A stretch of DNA of 64,000 nt from Ammoniphilus sp. YIM 78166 (GTDB lineage Bacteria; Bacillota; Bacilli; Aneurinibacillales; RAOX-1), in assembly GCF_004522215.1 (NCBI RefSeq), contig NZ_SDLR01000011.1:1-64000 (forward strand), in the 5' to 3' direction. How positions within the stretch are numbered: the stretch's first letter is position 1; each line of letters opens with the position of its first letter. Below are positions 20,206 to 29,570 of the stretch, piece after piece. Below the pieces are notes generated by a model. That model worked only from the letters and a program-made list of their open reading frames with translations, did not search any database and was not told the origin of the DNA. The translations under genes were made by a program, and so were the position numbers.

Positions 20206-21216
20206 ATGGAGACTGTTCATAACCCTAAATTAGCTTCAACAGAACTGGCAAATCTTTGGACACAGTACATGGGTGATAGTATGTCAGTTTGTGTATTAAA
20301 CTATATGCTCCAAAAAGTTGAGGATAAAGATATTCGTTCGATTTTAGAGTTTTCTTTGTCTTTGTCCAAACAGCATCTTGTAACCATTAGAACCTTCTTC
20401 AACGAAGAAAAATATCCTATCCCCTATGGATTCACTAAGCAAGATGTAAACCTAGATGCACCTCGTTTATTTTCAGACAATCTTTTTTTGAGATACATAC
20501 ATATTATGGCCGCACATGGGCTAACAGGGTACGCTGTTGCGTTTACCACTTCTGTGCGTGCTGATGTTCGGAAATACTATTCCGATTGTAATGTAGAATC
20601 CATGGAATTGTTTAATCGATCTCTTGACTTACTCCTGTCCAAAGGCATCTATACAAGACCCCCGTATCTTCACCCGCCAGAAATGGCTCAGTATGTCAAA
20701 AAACAAGGCTTTTTAACCGGGTGGTTCGGCAATCGACGACCGTTAAATGGAATTGAGATCAGTAATATTATTTTTAATATGAATAAAATGATACTTGGAA
20801 AAGCGATGGTTCTTGGATTTAGCCAAGTGGCACAAACCCAAGATGTTCGAGAATATTTCATGAGAGGCACTCAGCTTTCCTCAAAACATCTTGAAATCTT
20901 TAGTTCCTTGCTTCAGGAGGATAATCTCCATTCTCCTCCATCATGGGATGACGAGGTTACGAATTCCACCGTGTCACCGTTTTCGGATAAATTAATGATG
21001 TTTCATACCGGATTTTATACACAAACCGCCGTTGCTTTTTACGGGGCAGCATTGGCAGTATGTATGAGAAGAGATTTAGCCGCGCAATATAGCCGTCTGA
21101 CATCAGAAATGGAGCAATTTGGAGAAGATGGAGCCAATATATTGATTAATAATGGTTGGATGGAGCAGCCGCCAACGGCAGATGACCGTATTTCTTTGGC
21201 CAGCGGTAAGAAGTGA
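20206..21216 (+). CDS. DUF3231 family protein (two ferritin-like repeats)
   Basis: A 336-residue protein built of two similar halves (about 1-165 and 180-330), each a predicted four-helix bundle (ANLWTQYMGDS..., then the HIMAAHGLTGYAVA and HTGFYTQTAVAFYGAAL pair). This is the DUF3231 architecture of Bacillales, of unknown function and often associated with spores. AGGAGGG precedes the ATG. It is monocistronic. Confidence 0.75.
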   Translation: METVHNPKLASTELANLWTQYMGDSMSVCVLNYMLQKVEDKDIRSILEFSLSLSKQHLVTIRTFFNEEKYPIPYGFTKQDVNLDAPRLFSDNLFLRYIHIMAAHGLTGYAVAFTTSVRADVRKYYSDCNVESMELFNRSLDLLLSKGIYTRPPYLHPPEMAQYVKKQGFLTGWFGNRRPLNGIEISNIIFNMNKMILGKAMVLGFSQVAQTQDVREYFMRGTQLSSKHLEIFSSLLQEDNLHSPPSWDDEVTNSTVSPFSDKLMMFHTGFYTQTAVAFYGAALAVCMRRDLAAQYSRLTSEMEQFGEDGANILINNGWMEQPPTADDRISLASGKK

Positions 21217-21267
21217 TGGTATGGGAGACCGGAGGAATCGAGAGAATGGTCTGGGGTATTGCTTTGT

Positions 21268-21438
21268 TTAGCTTTGGGAGCTGGTAGCGGAATAGGCTTG
21301 GGACATTTGATCCGAAGTTATACAAATACCTAGCGGATGCTTTTCCATCGTTGAAATGATCGTTCGAAATCCAGTAGTTAAGATTTTCCGTGCCGTTGAG
21401 TTCTGATGCAATTCTTCACATTTTAAGCAAAAGTACAT
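21268..21438 (-). CDS. Small CxxC protein, unrecognised
   Basis: A 56-residue frame starting MYFCLKCEELH, with one CxxC (C4, C7) and a second Cys further on. AAAAAAGGAG sits nine bases before the ATG, an excellent site, which is the main evidence for it. It resembles a zinc-ribbon stub; no family is recognised. It is convergent with the DUF3231 gene. Confidence 0.45.
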   Translation of the reverse strand: MYFCLKCEELHQNSTARKILTTGFRTIISTMEKHPLGICITSDQMSQAYSATSSQS

Positions 21439-21582
21439 TTTTTATCGCTCCTTTTTTAAACACTTATATTAAGAATTCTATTAAAATACCTAATGTCCTT
21501 TATTTCACCCTAAAATGATTATTGAAACAAATGGATTTAAGCCATTGGGTTGAGCCCCCCAACAAACTCCATATAGACTAAT

Positions 21583-21622
21583 AAACCAAAAAGCAGGCTA
21601 ACGGTGCCTGTTTTTTGGTTTG
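21583..21622. terminator. Strong bidirectional terminator
   Basis: AAACCAAAAAGCAGGC pairs with GCCTGTTTTTTGGTTT; on the minus strand it serves the DUF2935 gene. Confidence 0.85.
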
Positions 21623-21642
21623 TATTTTTTCTGTACACGGTT

Positions 21643-22846
21643 CTAATGTAACCGCGTCTCCAGGCGATCGATAATGGAAAGGAATTTAGCCGCTTCCCTT
21701 GTTACATGAGAAGCAAGCTTAGGATCGATTACACTTCTTACTTGAGCGGTTTCGATCAGTTTCGTGGCTTGTTCTTTAAAGGAGCGAAGTTCCAAGGTGG
21801 CCCCTTTATATATGGTTAACTGATCCTGAAGCAAGTCATGGGTCGGTGAGCCAATGTCTAGATTCCTTGCCTGATAAACTAATAGATCAAAGGTCTTACC
21901 AAAATCCCTTGCCTGATTGATCAGCAGCTCCTCTGACGGATCAAGCAAATGGGCGATAAACTTGGAGTGCTCCGCCATAATCTTCAAAAAGAAGACATTT
22001 TCATCCACGATATCGTCGTTTACTGGGTGTTCTACCCGCAGGTGGATTTGTTTTAGGGTCTTGAGGAAATAAATGGCTTCTCTGCGAACATGTTCAATCA
22101 GCAGAGGAAAGTTAAACCCGCGTAGTTTACCCATCGTCTCTTCCAGGACGTTTTGTTTGAACAGGGCAATTTTGTGCGTCAAGATTAAAGTATCTTCATT
22201 TAACCTAGATACTTCAAAAGGATTCGCAGGCGTTTGATAGGCCCGCTCCAACTGACGGTCAAATATATCCTCAAATTGTTGGCTTGTTTAATCAGCTTCG
22301 TAGCATCTGGAGGAAAGCCAAGACGAAGAAAAAAGGCATGCTCCATCATAATTCGAAGCCAAAACTGGTTTTCCTCCAGTGATCTGGCTACAAATTCGGA
22401 GTCGCTTAACTGGGTTGCACCCTGTTCTTCTTCTCCAAAATTCTTTCCATGAATTGCATAGGTTTCCAACTCTTTTGTTGGATCGTGTTCCAATTCCATC
22501 TCCGGAAGAAACCGGGGGAGTATGTTTCATGCAGTGAACGGTTTAATTGACTTTCAAACGCGTTTTGGAAAGAATTCGCCTCATCAAGGAATTCATGTGC
22601 ATCATCAGGTAAGGATATCTTCAGGAAAAAAGCGTGCTCCATCTTGATCCGCAAAAAGAAGCGGTTTTCTTCAAGTGAATCTCTGATAAACTCTTGATCA
22701 CTAAGAATCCTACCTCCATGCATCCGCATGAACAGATCGTCTTGGGCAGGTTCTACCTGCCAATCTGGAAGAGCATCGATGGGTTCGTGGATAATATGAG
22801 GGGCTTGATTTGAATTAATATCCGTTTGTGTTTCGTTCGTTTCCAA
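21643..22846 (-). pseudogene. DUF2935 protein gene with two frameshifts
   Basis: Three minus-strand frames join into one protein of about 400 residues. Frame 1 (from ATG 22846) encodes FIRDSLEENRFFLRIKMEHA; frame 2 encodes FVARSLEENQFWLRIMMEHA; frame 3 (to 21643) encodes VFFLKIMAEHSKFIAHLL. They are three DUF2935 helical modules, one more than the usual two. The slips map to a CCCCC run near 22520 and a short T-run near 22265, one base each. Either the gene is decaying or the reads carry homopolymer errors. DUF2935 is a Firmicutes family of unknown function. Confidence 0.75.
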
Positions 22847-23178
22847 TGGATTACACCTCTTTACGTTTAAACTGGGCCGTCAATTTTTCCTTGACTACAC
22901 TAAATTACCCTTTTTATCATTTGTATTCGAAATGGGGGTTGTTGCTCGAGCGAGGATCAAGAGGGTTTAACTTTTGAATAGTGAAAGAAAGTCCACTTAT
23001 TCAAAGAAAATGGGGGAAAAAAGGAAAAATAAGTGGAAAAAGTTCAACTACACCTTAAATATAGCTTATAAAATATGACTTTTATAGCTAATAGTTGGCT
23101 TTTTTCCACCTATAAGATGAAATCTTATTCTGTTTTTAATGAATAGGTGGAGTATTCCCATCTATATCGTATGGGCGG

Positions 23179-23343
23179 TTATTTTCCTTTTATCTGTTTA
23201 TCTTTTTTAATCTCCGATCTACCCTCCTTTTGCGTTTTTTGATTGGGAGCCTCCTTATTAGTTTGCTCCTGCACTACTTGACAACCAATAAGAATATTAC
23301 AAGACACTAAAAATGTGAGAAGAAATAAACATGTCCGTTTCAA
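23179..23343 (-). CDS. Small lipoprotein
   Basis: A 54-residue frame starting at TTG 23343, with GGGGGTG upstream. It has KR, a hydrophobic stretch and lipobox LIGC (Cys21), then a very hydrophilic Lys/Gln/Glu tail. A secreted, membrane-anchored small lipoprotein, possibly spore-related; no family recognised. The remaining parts of the 22.85-23.6 kb gap show only A/T-rich DNA and the gal promoter. Confidence 0.6.
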   Translation of the reverse strand: MKRTCLFLLTFLVSCNILIGCQVVQEQTNKEAPNQKTQKEGRSEIKKDKQIKGK

Positions 23344-23497
23344 AAGGATACACCCCCTAGGAGCATTTATTCAGTGTTCGATACTAAACTTTTCCTCTAA
23401 AGAAAAGGAGAGGTCTGCCAATTAACAATTGTAAGATGCCCTAGGACGTGGAAAATCATTCATTTAATCTCTATAAAATGGTATCATCACGTGAGTG

Positions 23498-23548
23498 TTG
23501 ACTAAGTAGAACAGAGGGTTTAATATATTAATTAATTTAATTAATTAA
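23498..23548 (+). promoter_or_regulatory. gal operon promoter and operator-like palindromes
   Basis: TTGACT (23498-23503), a 17-base spacer and TAATAT (23521-23526) form the promoter. Directly downstream TTAATTAA (23528-23535) and TTAATTAATTAA (23537-23548) are tandem palindromes well placed to bind the ROK repressor encoded at the end of the operon. Confidence 0.6.
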
Positions 23549-23612
23549 TAGAGCCTGTCCATAGATGCTTATCAGTTTAAATTAATCTACCACCAATGAA
23601 AGGATGAGTCGG

Positions 23613-25139
23613 GTGACGGAGAGCATTTACACCCACGTACAACGTCTGCTTCAGTACGGGATCAAGAAGAAGCTCATAACCGAATGGGATCTGGATCTAA
23701 CCAGGAATGCGATTTTGGATGTGTTAGGTTTGAGGGATTGGGACGTAATTGAAATGGGGGAAGAAGAAGAGCCCTCATTGTTTTCTATTTTGAACAGTAT
23801 TTTGGACTGGGCGGAAGCACAAGGGAAACTTGAAGCTGATTCGATCACCTATCGCGATCTGTTGGATACGAAAATCATGGGGTGCTTGGTTCCGCGCGCA
23901 TCCGAGGTGATTCGAACTTTTAACGATGCCTATGAACAGAGGGGACCGGAGGCGGCTACTCAGTATTTCTATGAATTCTCACAGGACGTCCATTATATCC
24001 GGACGGACCGAATTGCCAAAAACCAGCATTGGCTGGGACCTACGGAATACGGCGATATGGAGATCACTATTAATTTATCGAAGCCGGAGAAAGATCCGAT
24101 TGCCATTGCGGCGGAAAGAAATATGATACAAAGAAGCACTTATCCTGAGTGCTTGCTTTGCAAGGAAAACGTCGGCTATGCAGGCAGGGTCAATCATCCG
24201 GCGAGACAGAACCATCGCATTATTCCAGTGGAACTAGCCGATGAGCTCTGGTACTTCCAATATTCTCCGTATGTCTACTACAACGAGCACTGCATCGTTT
24301 TTTCTGAAGAACATAAGCCTATGAAGATTTCTAAGAAGACATTTGAAAGATTGCTGGGATTCGTTGAGAAGTTTCCGCATTACTTTATAGGTTCGAATGC
24401 TGATTTACCGATCGTTGGCGGCTCCATTCTGAGCCACGATCATTTCCAGGGAGGAAACCATGAGTTTCCGATGGCCAAAGCCCCCGTGGAGAAGGAGTTC
24501 TCTTTCAGGGAGTACCCTGATGTCAAAGCTGGAATCGTCAGATGGCCGATGTCGGTCATCCGCTTAAGCGGCAACAACCCGAACGATTTAGTTGAGCTAG
24601 GAGCGTATATTCTCGCCTGCTGGACAACGTATAGCGATGAAAGTGTGGACATTTTGTCTCATACGGAGGGAATCCCCCATAACACGATTACCCCGATTGC
24701 TAGAAGAAGGGGAACGTCATTTGAGTTGGATCTCGTTCTACGCAATAACCGAACCAATGATGAGCATCCGTTAGGGATCTTTCATCCTCATCAAGAAGTT
24801 CATCATATTAAAAAGGAAAATATCGGCCTGATTGAAGTGATGGGGTTGGCTGTACTGCCGGGAAGGCTGAAAGAAGAGTTAAGGATTTTAGGGGAATGCT
24901 TAATTAGCGATGACCCGGTCCAGGAAATTGAAACCTATCCCGAGGTGATGAAGCACTTACATTGGGCGCTAGGTATTAAGCAGAGCCATCCACAATTAAA
25001 CCCAGCGAATGTTCAACAGATTCTACAGCAGGAGGTAGGGAACATATTTTCCAAGGTTCTCGAACATGCCGGTGTATTTAAAAGAGATTTGGCTGGAAAT
25101 CAAGCTTTTGTGAGATTTCTACATAGCATCGTTCAATAA
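23613..25139 (+). CDS. galT: UDP-glucose-hexose-1-phosphate uridylyltransferase
   Basis: About 508 residues, the long Firmicutes form of GalT. YPECLLCKENVGYAGR, LPIVGGSILSHDHFQGG with the active-site His pair, and HNTITPIARRR are visible. It moves UMP between UDP-glucose and galactose-1-phosphate in the Leloir pathway. I prefer GTG 23613 (AAAGGA eight bases upstream); ATG 23604 lies right on that site. First gene of galT-galK-ROK; no galE is seen here. Confidence 0.93.
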   Translation: MTESIYTHVQRLLQYGIKKKLITEWDLDLTRNAILDVLGLRDWDVIEMGEEEEPSLFSILNSILDWAEAQGKLEADSITYRDLLDTKIMGCLVPRASEVIRTFNDAYEQRGPEAATQYFYEFSQDVHYIRTDRIAKNQHWLGPTEYGDMEITINLSKPEKDPIAIAAERNMIQRSTYPECLLCKENVGYAGRVNHPARQNHRIIPVELADELWYFQYSPYVYYNEHCIVFSEEHKPMKISKKTFERLLGFVEKFPHYFIGSNADLPIVGGSILSHDHFQGGNHEFPMAKAPVEKEFSFREYPDVKAGIVRWPMSVIRLSGNNPNDLVELGAYILACWTTYSDESVDILSHTEGIPHNTITPIARRRGTSFELDLVLRNNRTNDEHPLGIFHPHQEVHHIKKENIGLIEVMGLAVLPGRLKEELRILGECLISDDPVQEIETYPEVMKHLHWALGIKQSHPQLNPANVQQILQQEVGNIFSKVLEHAGVFKRDLAGNQAFVRFLHSIVQ

Positions 25140-25153
25140 AGGGGGATGGGTTA

Positions 25154-26332
25154 ATGGATATTAACCAGTTAAAAACGAGATTTGCCGAGGAATTTGGCGG
25201 TCATCAAGACGTTCGCTTGTTTTTTGCCCCCGGTCGAGTGAACTTGATTGGGGAACATACGGATTATAATGGCGGCTATGTATTTCCGGCCGCTTTAACC
25301 TACGGGACATGGGCTTTGGTCACTCCAAGACAGGATGGAAAGCTTCGATTCGTATCTACTCATTTTAATGTCAAAGCGGAATGTTCGCTGGATCAACTCG
25401 TTTATGTTAAAGAAGAGGATTGGGCTAACTACCCCAAGGGGGTCATTTCGAAACTGTTAACTTATCCCTCGATCTCATCCTCTTTGAGAGGTGCGGATAT
25501 TTTATATTATGGGAATATACCGAATGGAGCGGGACTTTCTTCTTCCGCCTCGATTGAATTAGTCACCGCTCTCGCCATATCCAGGTTGGTGAACAGCGAT
25601 ATTCCCATGATCGAATTGGTTCAGCTATCCCAACAGGCCGAGAATCAGTTTGTGGGGGTGAATTGTGGGATCATGGACCAATTTGCAGTCGGCATGGGCA
25701 AGAAGGATCATGCTATGCTGCTAAAGTGCGATACGCTGCAATATGACTATGTTCCTTTTCAGGCCAATGGCTACAAGTTGGTCATTACCAATACGAATAA
25801 AAGACGGGGATTGGCGGATTCCAAATATAACGAGCGTCGATCGGAATGTGAACAAGGGCTGTTGCAGATACAAAAGGTGCTTCCCTACATTTTAAGCTTG
25901 GGTGATCTCCGTTATGCCGAGTGGGAGCAGGTTCGCGGAGTCATTCAATCCGACGTCATCCGGAACCGGGTGGAGCATGTGGTCAGTGAAAATGAAAGAG
26001 TCTTGCTGGCGACCAGAAGCTTAAAGGAAAATGATCTCATCAGTTTCGGACAGTACATGTTGCAATCTCATGAATCCCTGAGGGACTTGTATGAAGTAAC
26101 GGGTCTTGAACTGGATACTTTATTTGAAGAGGCTGCAAAAGTTCCGGGATGCGTCGGCACCCGGATGACTGGGGCAGGTTTCGGCGGATGCAATGTAAGT
26201 CTTGTTCGGGAAGAAGCGGTGGAAGAATTTAAGAAAAGGGTAGCAGAGAATTACACACTCAGGACAGGATTTATCCCGGATTTTTATGTATGTGAAGTAG
26301 GGGATGGAGCAAAAGAGATAACAGGGCTCTAA
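25154..26332 (+). CDS. galK: Galactokinase
   Basis: A 392-residue GHMP kinase: the substrate signature APGRVNLIGEHTDYNGG (about 26-42), the phosphate loop PNGAGLSSSASIE and the C-terminal GTRMTGAGFGGCNVSL. It phosphorylates galactose to galactose-1-phosphate, the substrate of GalT encoded just upstream. GGGGGATGG precedes the ATG. Confidence 0.95.
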   Translation: MDINQLKTRFAEEFGGHQDVRLFFAPGRVNLIGEHTDYNGGYVFPAALTYGTWALVTPRQDGKLRFVSTHFNVKAECSLDQLVYVKEEDWANYPKGVISKLLTYPSISSSLRGADILYYGNIPNGAGLSSSASIELVTALAISRLVNSDIPMIELVQLSQQAENQFVGVNCGIMDQFAVGMGKKDHAMLLKCDTLQYDYVPFQANGYKLVITNTNKRRGLADSKYNERRSECEQGLLQIQKVLPYILSLGDLRYAEWEQVRGVIQSDVIRNRVEHVVSENERVLLATRSLKENDLISFGQYMLQSHESLRDLYEVTGLELDTLFEEAAKVPGCVGTRMTGAGFGGCNVSLVREEAVEEFKKRVAENYTLRTGFIPDFYVCEVGDGAKEITGL

Positions 26333-26365
26333 GGAGCAATAGTCTATAGAAAAGAGGAAGGCACT

Positions 26366-27610
26366 ATGGCATCAGGAATGGTTGGCAGCTTTCAGTTGAT
26401 GAAGTCCTTGAATAAATCGCTTATATTGAATGTCATTCGCCTAGATGGCCCCATTTCCCGTGCGGAAATCGCCAAAAAAACGAATTTGACTCCGCCAACA
26501 GTGACGAATCTGGTTGCTGAGCTGTTAGCGTCGAATCTAGTGATTGAAAGTGATTTGGGGACTTCATCGGTAGGCCGCAAGCCCATCATGCTGCGTATCC
26601 ATGCTTCGGCTTTTCAAGTAATTGGTATCGATGTGGGGGCTAGTCATCTGAAGCTGGTGTCTACTAATCTAAACGCAGAAATCCAAGAAACTCTGCTTGT
26701 CAAAATGCCAAACCCAATCACAGCCCCATCTTTTCTGGAACTGTTGATTCACTCGGTCGATACCCTATTGGAAAAGTCCCAATTACAAAAAGATACAATC
26801 CTTGGAATCGGCATCGGCATGCATGGGCTGGTCAACCCGAAGCAAGGAGTCGCGGATTACGCCCCTAATCTCGCTCTGCGTCATATTCCCATACGGGAAA
26901 AGCTAGAGACAGCGTTTAACCTTCCTGTTGAAATTGAAAATGATGTCAGGGCCATGGCCTTAGGTGAAAGCTGGTTTGGGAATGGTCAAGGCATTGAAAA
27001 TTTTATCTGTGTGAACGTAGGAATGGGAATTGGTGCGGGTATCATTTTAGATCATAAACTGTTTACGGGTGCAAGCTTTACGGCGGGAGAGATTGGCCAT
27101 ACCACCATTGAGATCGAAGGGCCGAAATGCAGCTGCGGAAATCATGGATGCCTGCAGGCTCTTGCTGCAGGTCCTGCGATTGCCTCAAGGGTACAGGAGG
27201 AGATTCGCCTTGGCAGGGAGAGCTTGATCGCCGAACTGGTTCATGGGGATGTAGAGGAAATTACCGGGGAAACGGTTCACCAGGCAGCCCTTCAAGGTGA
27301 TCCTTTGGCCATTGAAGCTTTGAAAAATACGGGTCGGTATTTAGGCATCGGTGTGGCTAATCTGATCAATATTCTGAATCCATCACGGATCATTCTTGGT
27401 GGCGGGGTATCGAAAGCAGGAGAGTTTATCCTGGGTCCCATGAAGGAGACGGTGGAAAAAAGGGCATTAAATTCCGCTTCTATCTGTGAGGTGAAATTAG
27501 GTGATTTTGGCACGGCGATTGGGGCAGCTACCTTGGTTCTCCAAAAATTATTTATGCCGGAATATAGCAATGGGGACACGAGAGGAACCGAAAGAGTAGG
27601 TCTCCAGTAA
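26366..27610 (+). CDS. ROK family transcriptional repressor
   Basis: A 414-residue protein: an N-terminal winged helix (about 20-75, ISRAEIAKKTNLTPPTVTNLVAELL) and a sugar-kinase fold with IGIDVGASHLK, the ROK zinc motif CSCGNHGCLQ and GIGAGIILD. It is of the XylR/NagC type. Position as third gene of the gal operon and the palindromes at the gal promoter suggest it is the galactose-responsive repressor. Confidence 0.88.
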   Translation: MASGMVGSFQLMKSLNKSLILNVIRLDGPISRAEIAKKTNLTPPTVTNLVAELLASNLVIESDLGTSSVGRKPIMLRIHASAFQVIGIDVGASHLKLVSTNLNAEIQETLLVKMPNPITAPSFLELLIHSVDTLLEKSQLQKDTILGIGIGMHGLVNPKQGVADYAPNLALRHIPIREKLETAFNLPVEIENDVRAMALGESWFGNGQGIENFICVNVGMGIGAGIILDHKLFTGASFTAGEIGHTTIEIEGPKCSCGNHGCLQALAAGPAIASRVQEEIRLGRESLIAELVHGDVEEITGETVHQAALQGDPLAIEALKNTGRYLGIGVANLINILNPSRIILGGGVSKAGEFILGPMKETVEKRALNSASICEVKLGDFGTAIGAATLVLQKLFMPEYSNGDTRGTERVGLQ

Positions 27611-27641
27611 TATCCTCGCGGAAACGGACAGTACAAAGGAA

Positions 27642-27680
27642 AGAAGACATGGATTCAAGAATCCATGTCTTCTTTTGTTG
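27642..27680 (+). terminator. Terminator of the gal operon
   Basis: AAGACATGGATTC pairs with GAATCCATGTCTT, followed by CTTTTGTTG. Confidence 0.85.
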
Positions 27681-27689
27681 TTAAAGCAG

Positions 27690-27840
27690 CTTGATCCAAT
27701 ATACGTTTGTAGCTGCGATTGAAGAAAGCAACGCAGTGTTTGCTACCTTATTACAGTTTTCCGCGCCAATTTTCGTGACCATCTATGTGTCGTTAAAAAA
27801 TAAAGTGTTCCCTATGAGATATCAAATCATTCAAGTCATT
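27690..27840 (+). pseudogene. EamA/DMT transporter fragment
   Basis: The frame reads LIQYTFVAAIEESNAVFATLLQFSAPIF, the ninth-tenth helix region of an EamA drug/metabolite transporter. Neither the start nor the rest of the gene is present. A remnant. Confidence 0.65.
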
Positions 27841-28241
27841 TGCTCACAAAACCAAGGAACTTGCTCCCAAACCGGTAATGTTTCCAAGTAGGTGGAGCAT
27901 ATTGCTAAGTTTTTTTGCGATTTTATGTGATTTTAGTCTAGTTTTTGGAAGTGTAATCTAATTTTTGGTCTAGAGCCTTCCATTTTTAAGCTGATTTTTT
28001 AGGTAATTAGGCTTTTATTTTTGATCATGTCTCGGACCGGCACCGTATTACTACTGTCTGGCTCCGGATGCTCACAAAAATTTTGGATATGCTCACGGAA
28101 AGGAGTGGATGCTCACGAGGAGATGCCGTTTGCTCTTGTACCTGGCATGATTCCAAGTAATTCACGCCATTTGCTCACAAAACCAAGGAACCTGCTCCCA
28201 AACTGGTAATAATTCCAAGTAGGGTGGAGCATCTTGCTAAG
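27838..28241. repeat. Intergenic repeats with TGCTCAC core
   Basis: A 72-73 bp block occurs at 27838-27909 and 28169-28241, differing at only a few positions. Between them TGCTCAC recurs three more times at about 28068, 28089 and 28108. No coding signal. The block ends shortly before a sigma-54 promoter, so an activator-binding role is possible but unproven. Confidence 0.7.
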
Positions 28242-28267
28242 CATAAATCAGTTTTTACATTAAATAA

Positions 28268-28285
28268 TTGGCACGACTCTTGCTT
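28268..28285 (+). promoter_or_regulatory. Orphan sigma-54 promoter
   Basis: TTGGCACGACTCTTGCTT is a full match to the -24/-12 consensus. No protein gene follows on this strand before the terminator at 28392-28419. Confidence 0.8.
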
Positions 28286-28296
28286 GTGAAAATGTT

Positions 28297-28419
28297 ATTA
28301 AGCACCCATGTGGTTGTTGAACAAGTTTCAATGGCGATGTGGGTGTTTAACCACACCTCATAAGTCCTTGACTGGACTCTATCCTCAGTTTGAAGGAGGG
28401 CTAGCCTCCTTCTTTTTTT
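28297..28419 (+). ncRNA. Candidate sigma-54-dependent small RNA
   Basis: Between the sigma-54 promoter and a perfect terminator lie about 120 bases. They fold into an outer hairpin (AGCACCCAT at 28301 with ATGTGGGTGTT at 28337-28347), a small AGTCC/GGACT hairpin, and the terminator GAAGGAGG/CCTCCTTC with seven T. A 23-codon frame from 28292 has no ribosome-binding site. A non-coding RNA is the simplest reading; a promoter stranded by deletion is the alternative. Confidence 0.55.
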
Positions 28420-28599
28420 ACTTGTTATATCGATTAACTCTAATCATCAATGCTGCAACAGATCCAACAGGATCCTGCATTGATGTTATTTTATGCCTTG
28501 ATCCGAAGTGAAAAAATTCAATAATAAATGAAGATATTCGTTATTGAATGATGATATCTTACTCATCCCCTTACTTGTATTTATGTGTTTCTTCCATAG

Positions 28600-29547
28600 T
28601 TATAAATCTAGGACCAGCGTACTGCACTTTGCCCTTGACACGCAGGTTAAGATGACATTTGCCTGTTTCTTTTCAACCTCGGACAGAAATAGATCTCGAT
28701 GATCAACTTCTCCCTCTAGTACGTCTACTTGACAGCTCCCACATCCTCCAATCTTACAAGAATAAGGGGCTTGTATATTATGTTTTAATAATGTTTCAAG
28801 TAGACTTTCTCCTTCTGGTACTTGAATGAACTGATCACTTTTATTTAATTTCACCTTAAAAGCGTGCATGGGACCCAAATCAGGTGGACTAAATAATTCA
28901 AAGTGAATGCTTTTCTCTGGGTATCCATATCCTTTAGCTGCCTCTGCATACTCTTTCATCATCGCTTCAGACCCGCAAAAGTATACATGAGTTCCAATCG
29001 GTTTGTTGTCCATCAGTTGTGGCTTCATTCTGTGTTTTTCATCTGAAAAGTAGAATCGTGTTTCGTTTGGATAATGGGCAGTAAGATAGGTATAAAAGGT
29101 GCAAAATTCCTTTGAGGGTGCCGAATAGTGCAATTCAAAGGTTTGCCCTTTTGCTTTTAAATCCGCAGCCATAGCAAGAAAAGGGGTAATGCCTATACCA
29201 GCGGCAAAAAAAACATGATGCTTAGCTTGGAAGCTGAGCGGAAAGTGATTTTTCGGGTAACTGATCTTAAGCTTACCTCCTTCCTTTATTTTATGATGCC
29301 AATAGGCTGAACCGCCTTTTGACTGATCACTAAGACGAACGGCAATTTGATAAAAGTCCGTTTGATTCGGGGAAGTAGTTAAAGAATAATGGCGTTCTAA
29401 TCCATTTTGATCTAAATAGGTAGTTATATGAGAACCTGCAGAAAAGCGAGGCAAGGGGGAACCGTCCGGCCTGACTAGTTTAAAGCTTTTGACCTTCGGT
29501 GATTCTTTCTTTATTTCTTTGACAACCACCTCAATGGTATTTGACAT
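28600..29547 (-). CDS. Dimethylamine monooxygenase reductase subunit (PDR/VanB family)
   Basis: A 315-residue flavin oxidoreductase: an FMN/FAD domain (HYSLTTSPNQ), an NAD domain (FAAGIGITPFLAMA) and a C-terminal plant-type 2Fe-2S ferredoxin (CKIGGCGSCQ plus a later Cys in LTCVSRA). It passes electrons from NAD(P)H to an oxygenase. It is third in the operon with the haem N-demethylase and the DmmA-like protein, so it is probably the reductase of dimethylamine monooxygenase (DmmB-like). Confidence 0.85.
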   Translation of the reverse strand: MSNTIEVVVKEIKKESPKVKSFKLVRPDGSPLPRFSAGSHITTYLDQNGLERHYSLTTSPNQTDFYQIAVRLSDQSKGGSAYWHHKIKEGGKLKISYPKNHFPLSFQAKHHVFFAAGIGITPFLAMAADLKAKGQTFELHYSAPSKEFCTFYTYLTAHYPNETRFYFSDEKHRMKPQLMDNKPIGTHVYFCGSEAMMKEYAEAAKGYGYPEKSIHFELFSPPDLGPMHAFKVKLNKSDQFIQVPEGESLLETLLKHNIQAPYSCKIGGCGSCQVDVLEGEVDHRDLFLSEVEKKQANVILTCVSRAKCSTLVLDL

Positions 29548-29570
29548 AAGATTCTTCCTTTCTATTAAAG

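Noticed and set aside
22200-22530. Programmed ribosomal frameshift in the DUF2935 gene
   Set aside because: The slips occur at ordinary homopolymers without a slippery heptamer or stimulatory structure, so error or decay is simpler.
28308-28511. A 67-residue protein from the sigma-54 transcript
   Set aside because: The frame runs through a strong intrinsic terminator and lacks a ribosome-binding site.
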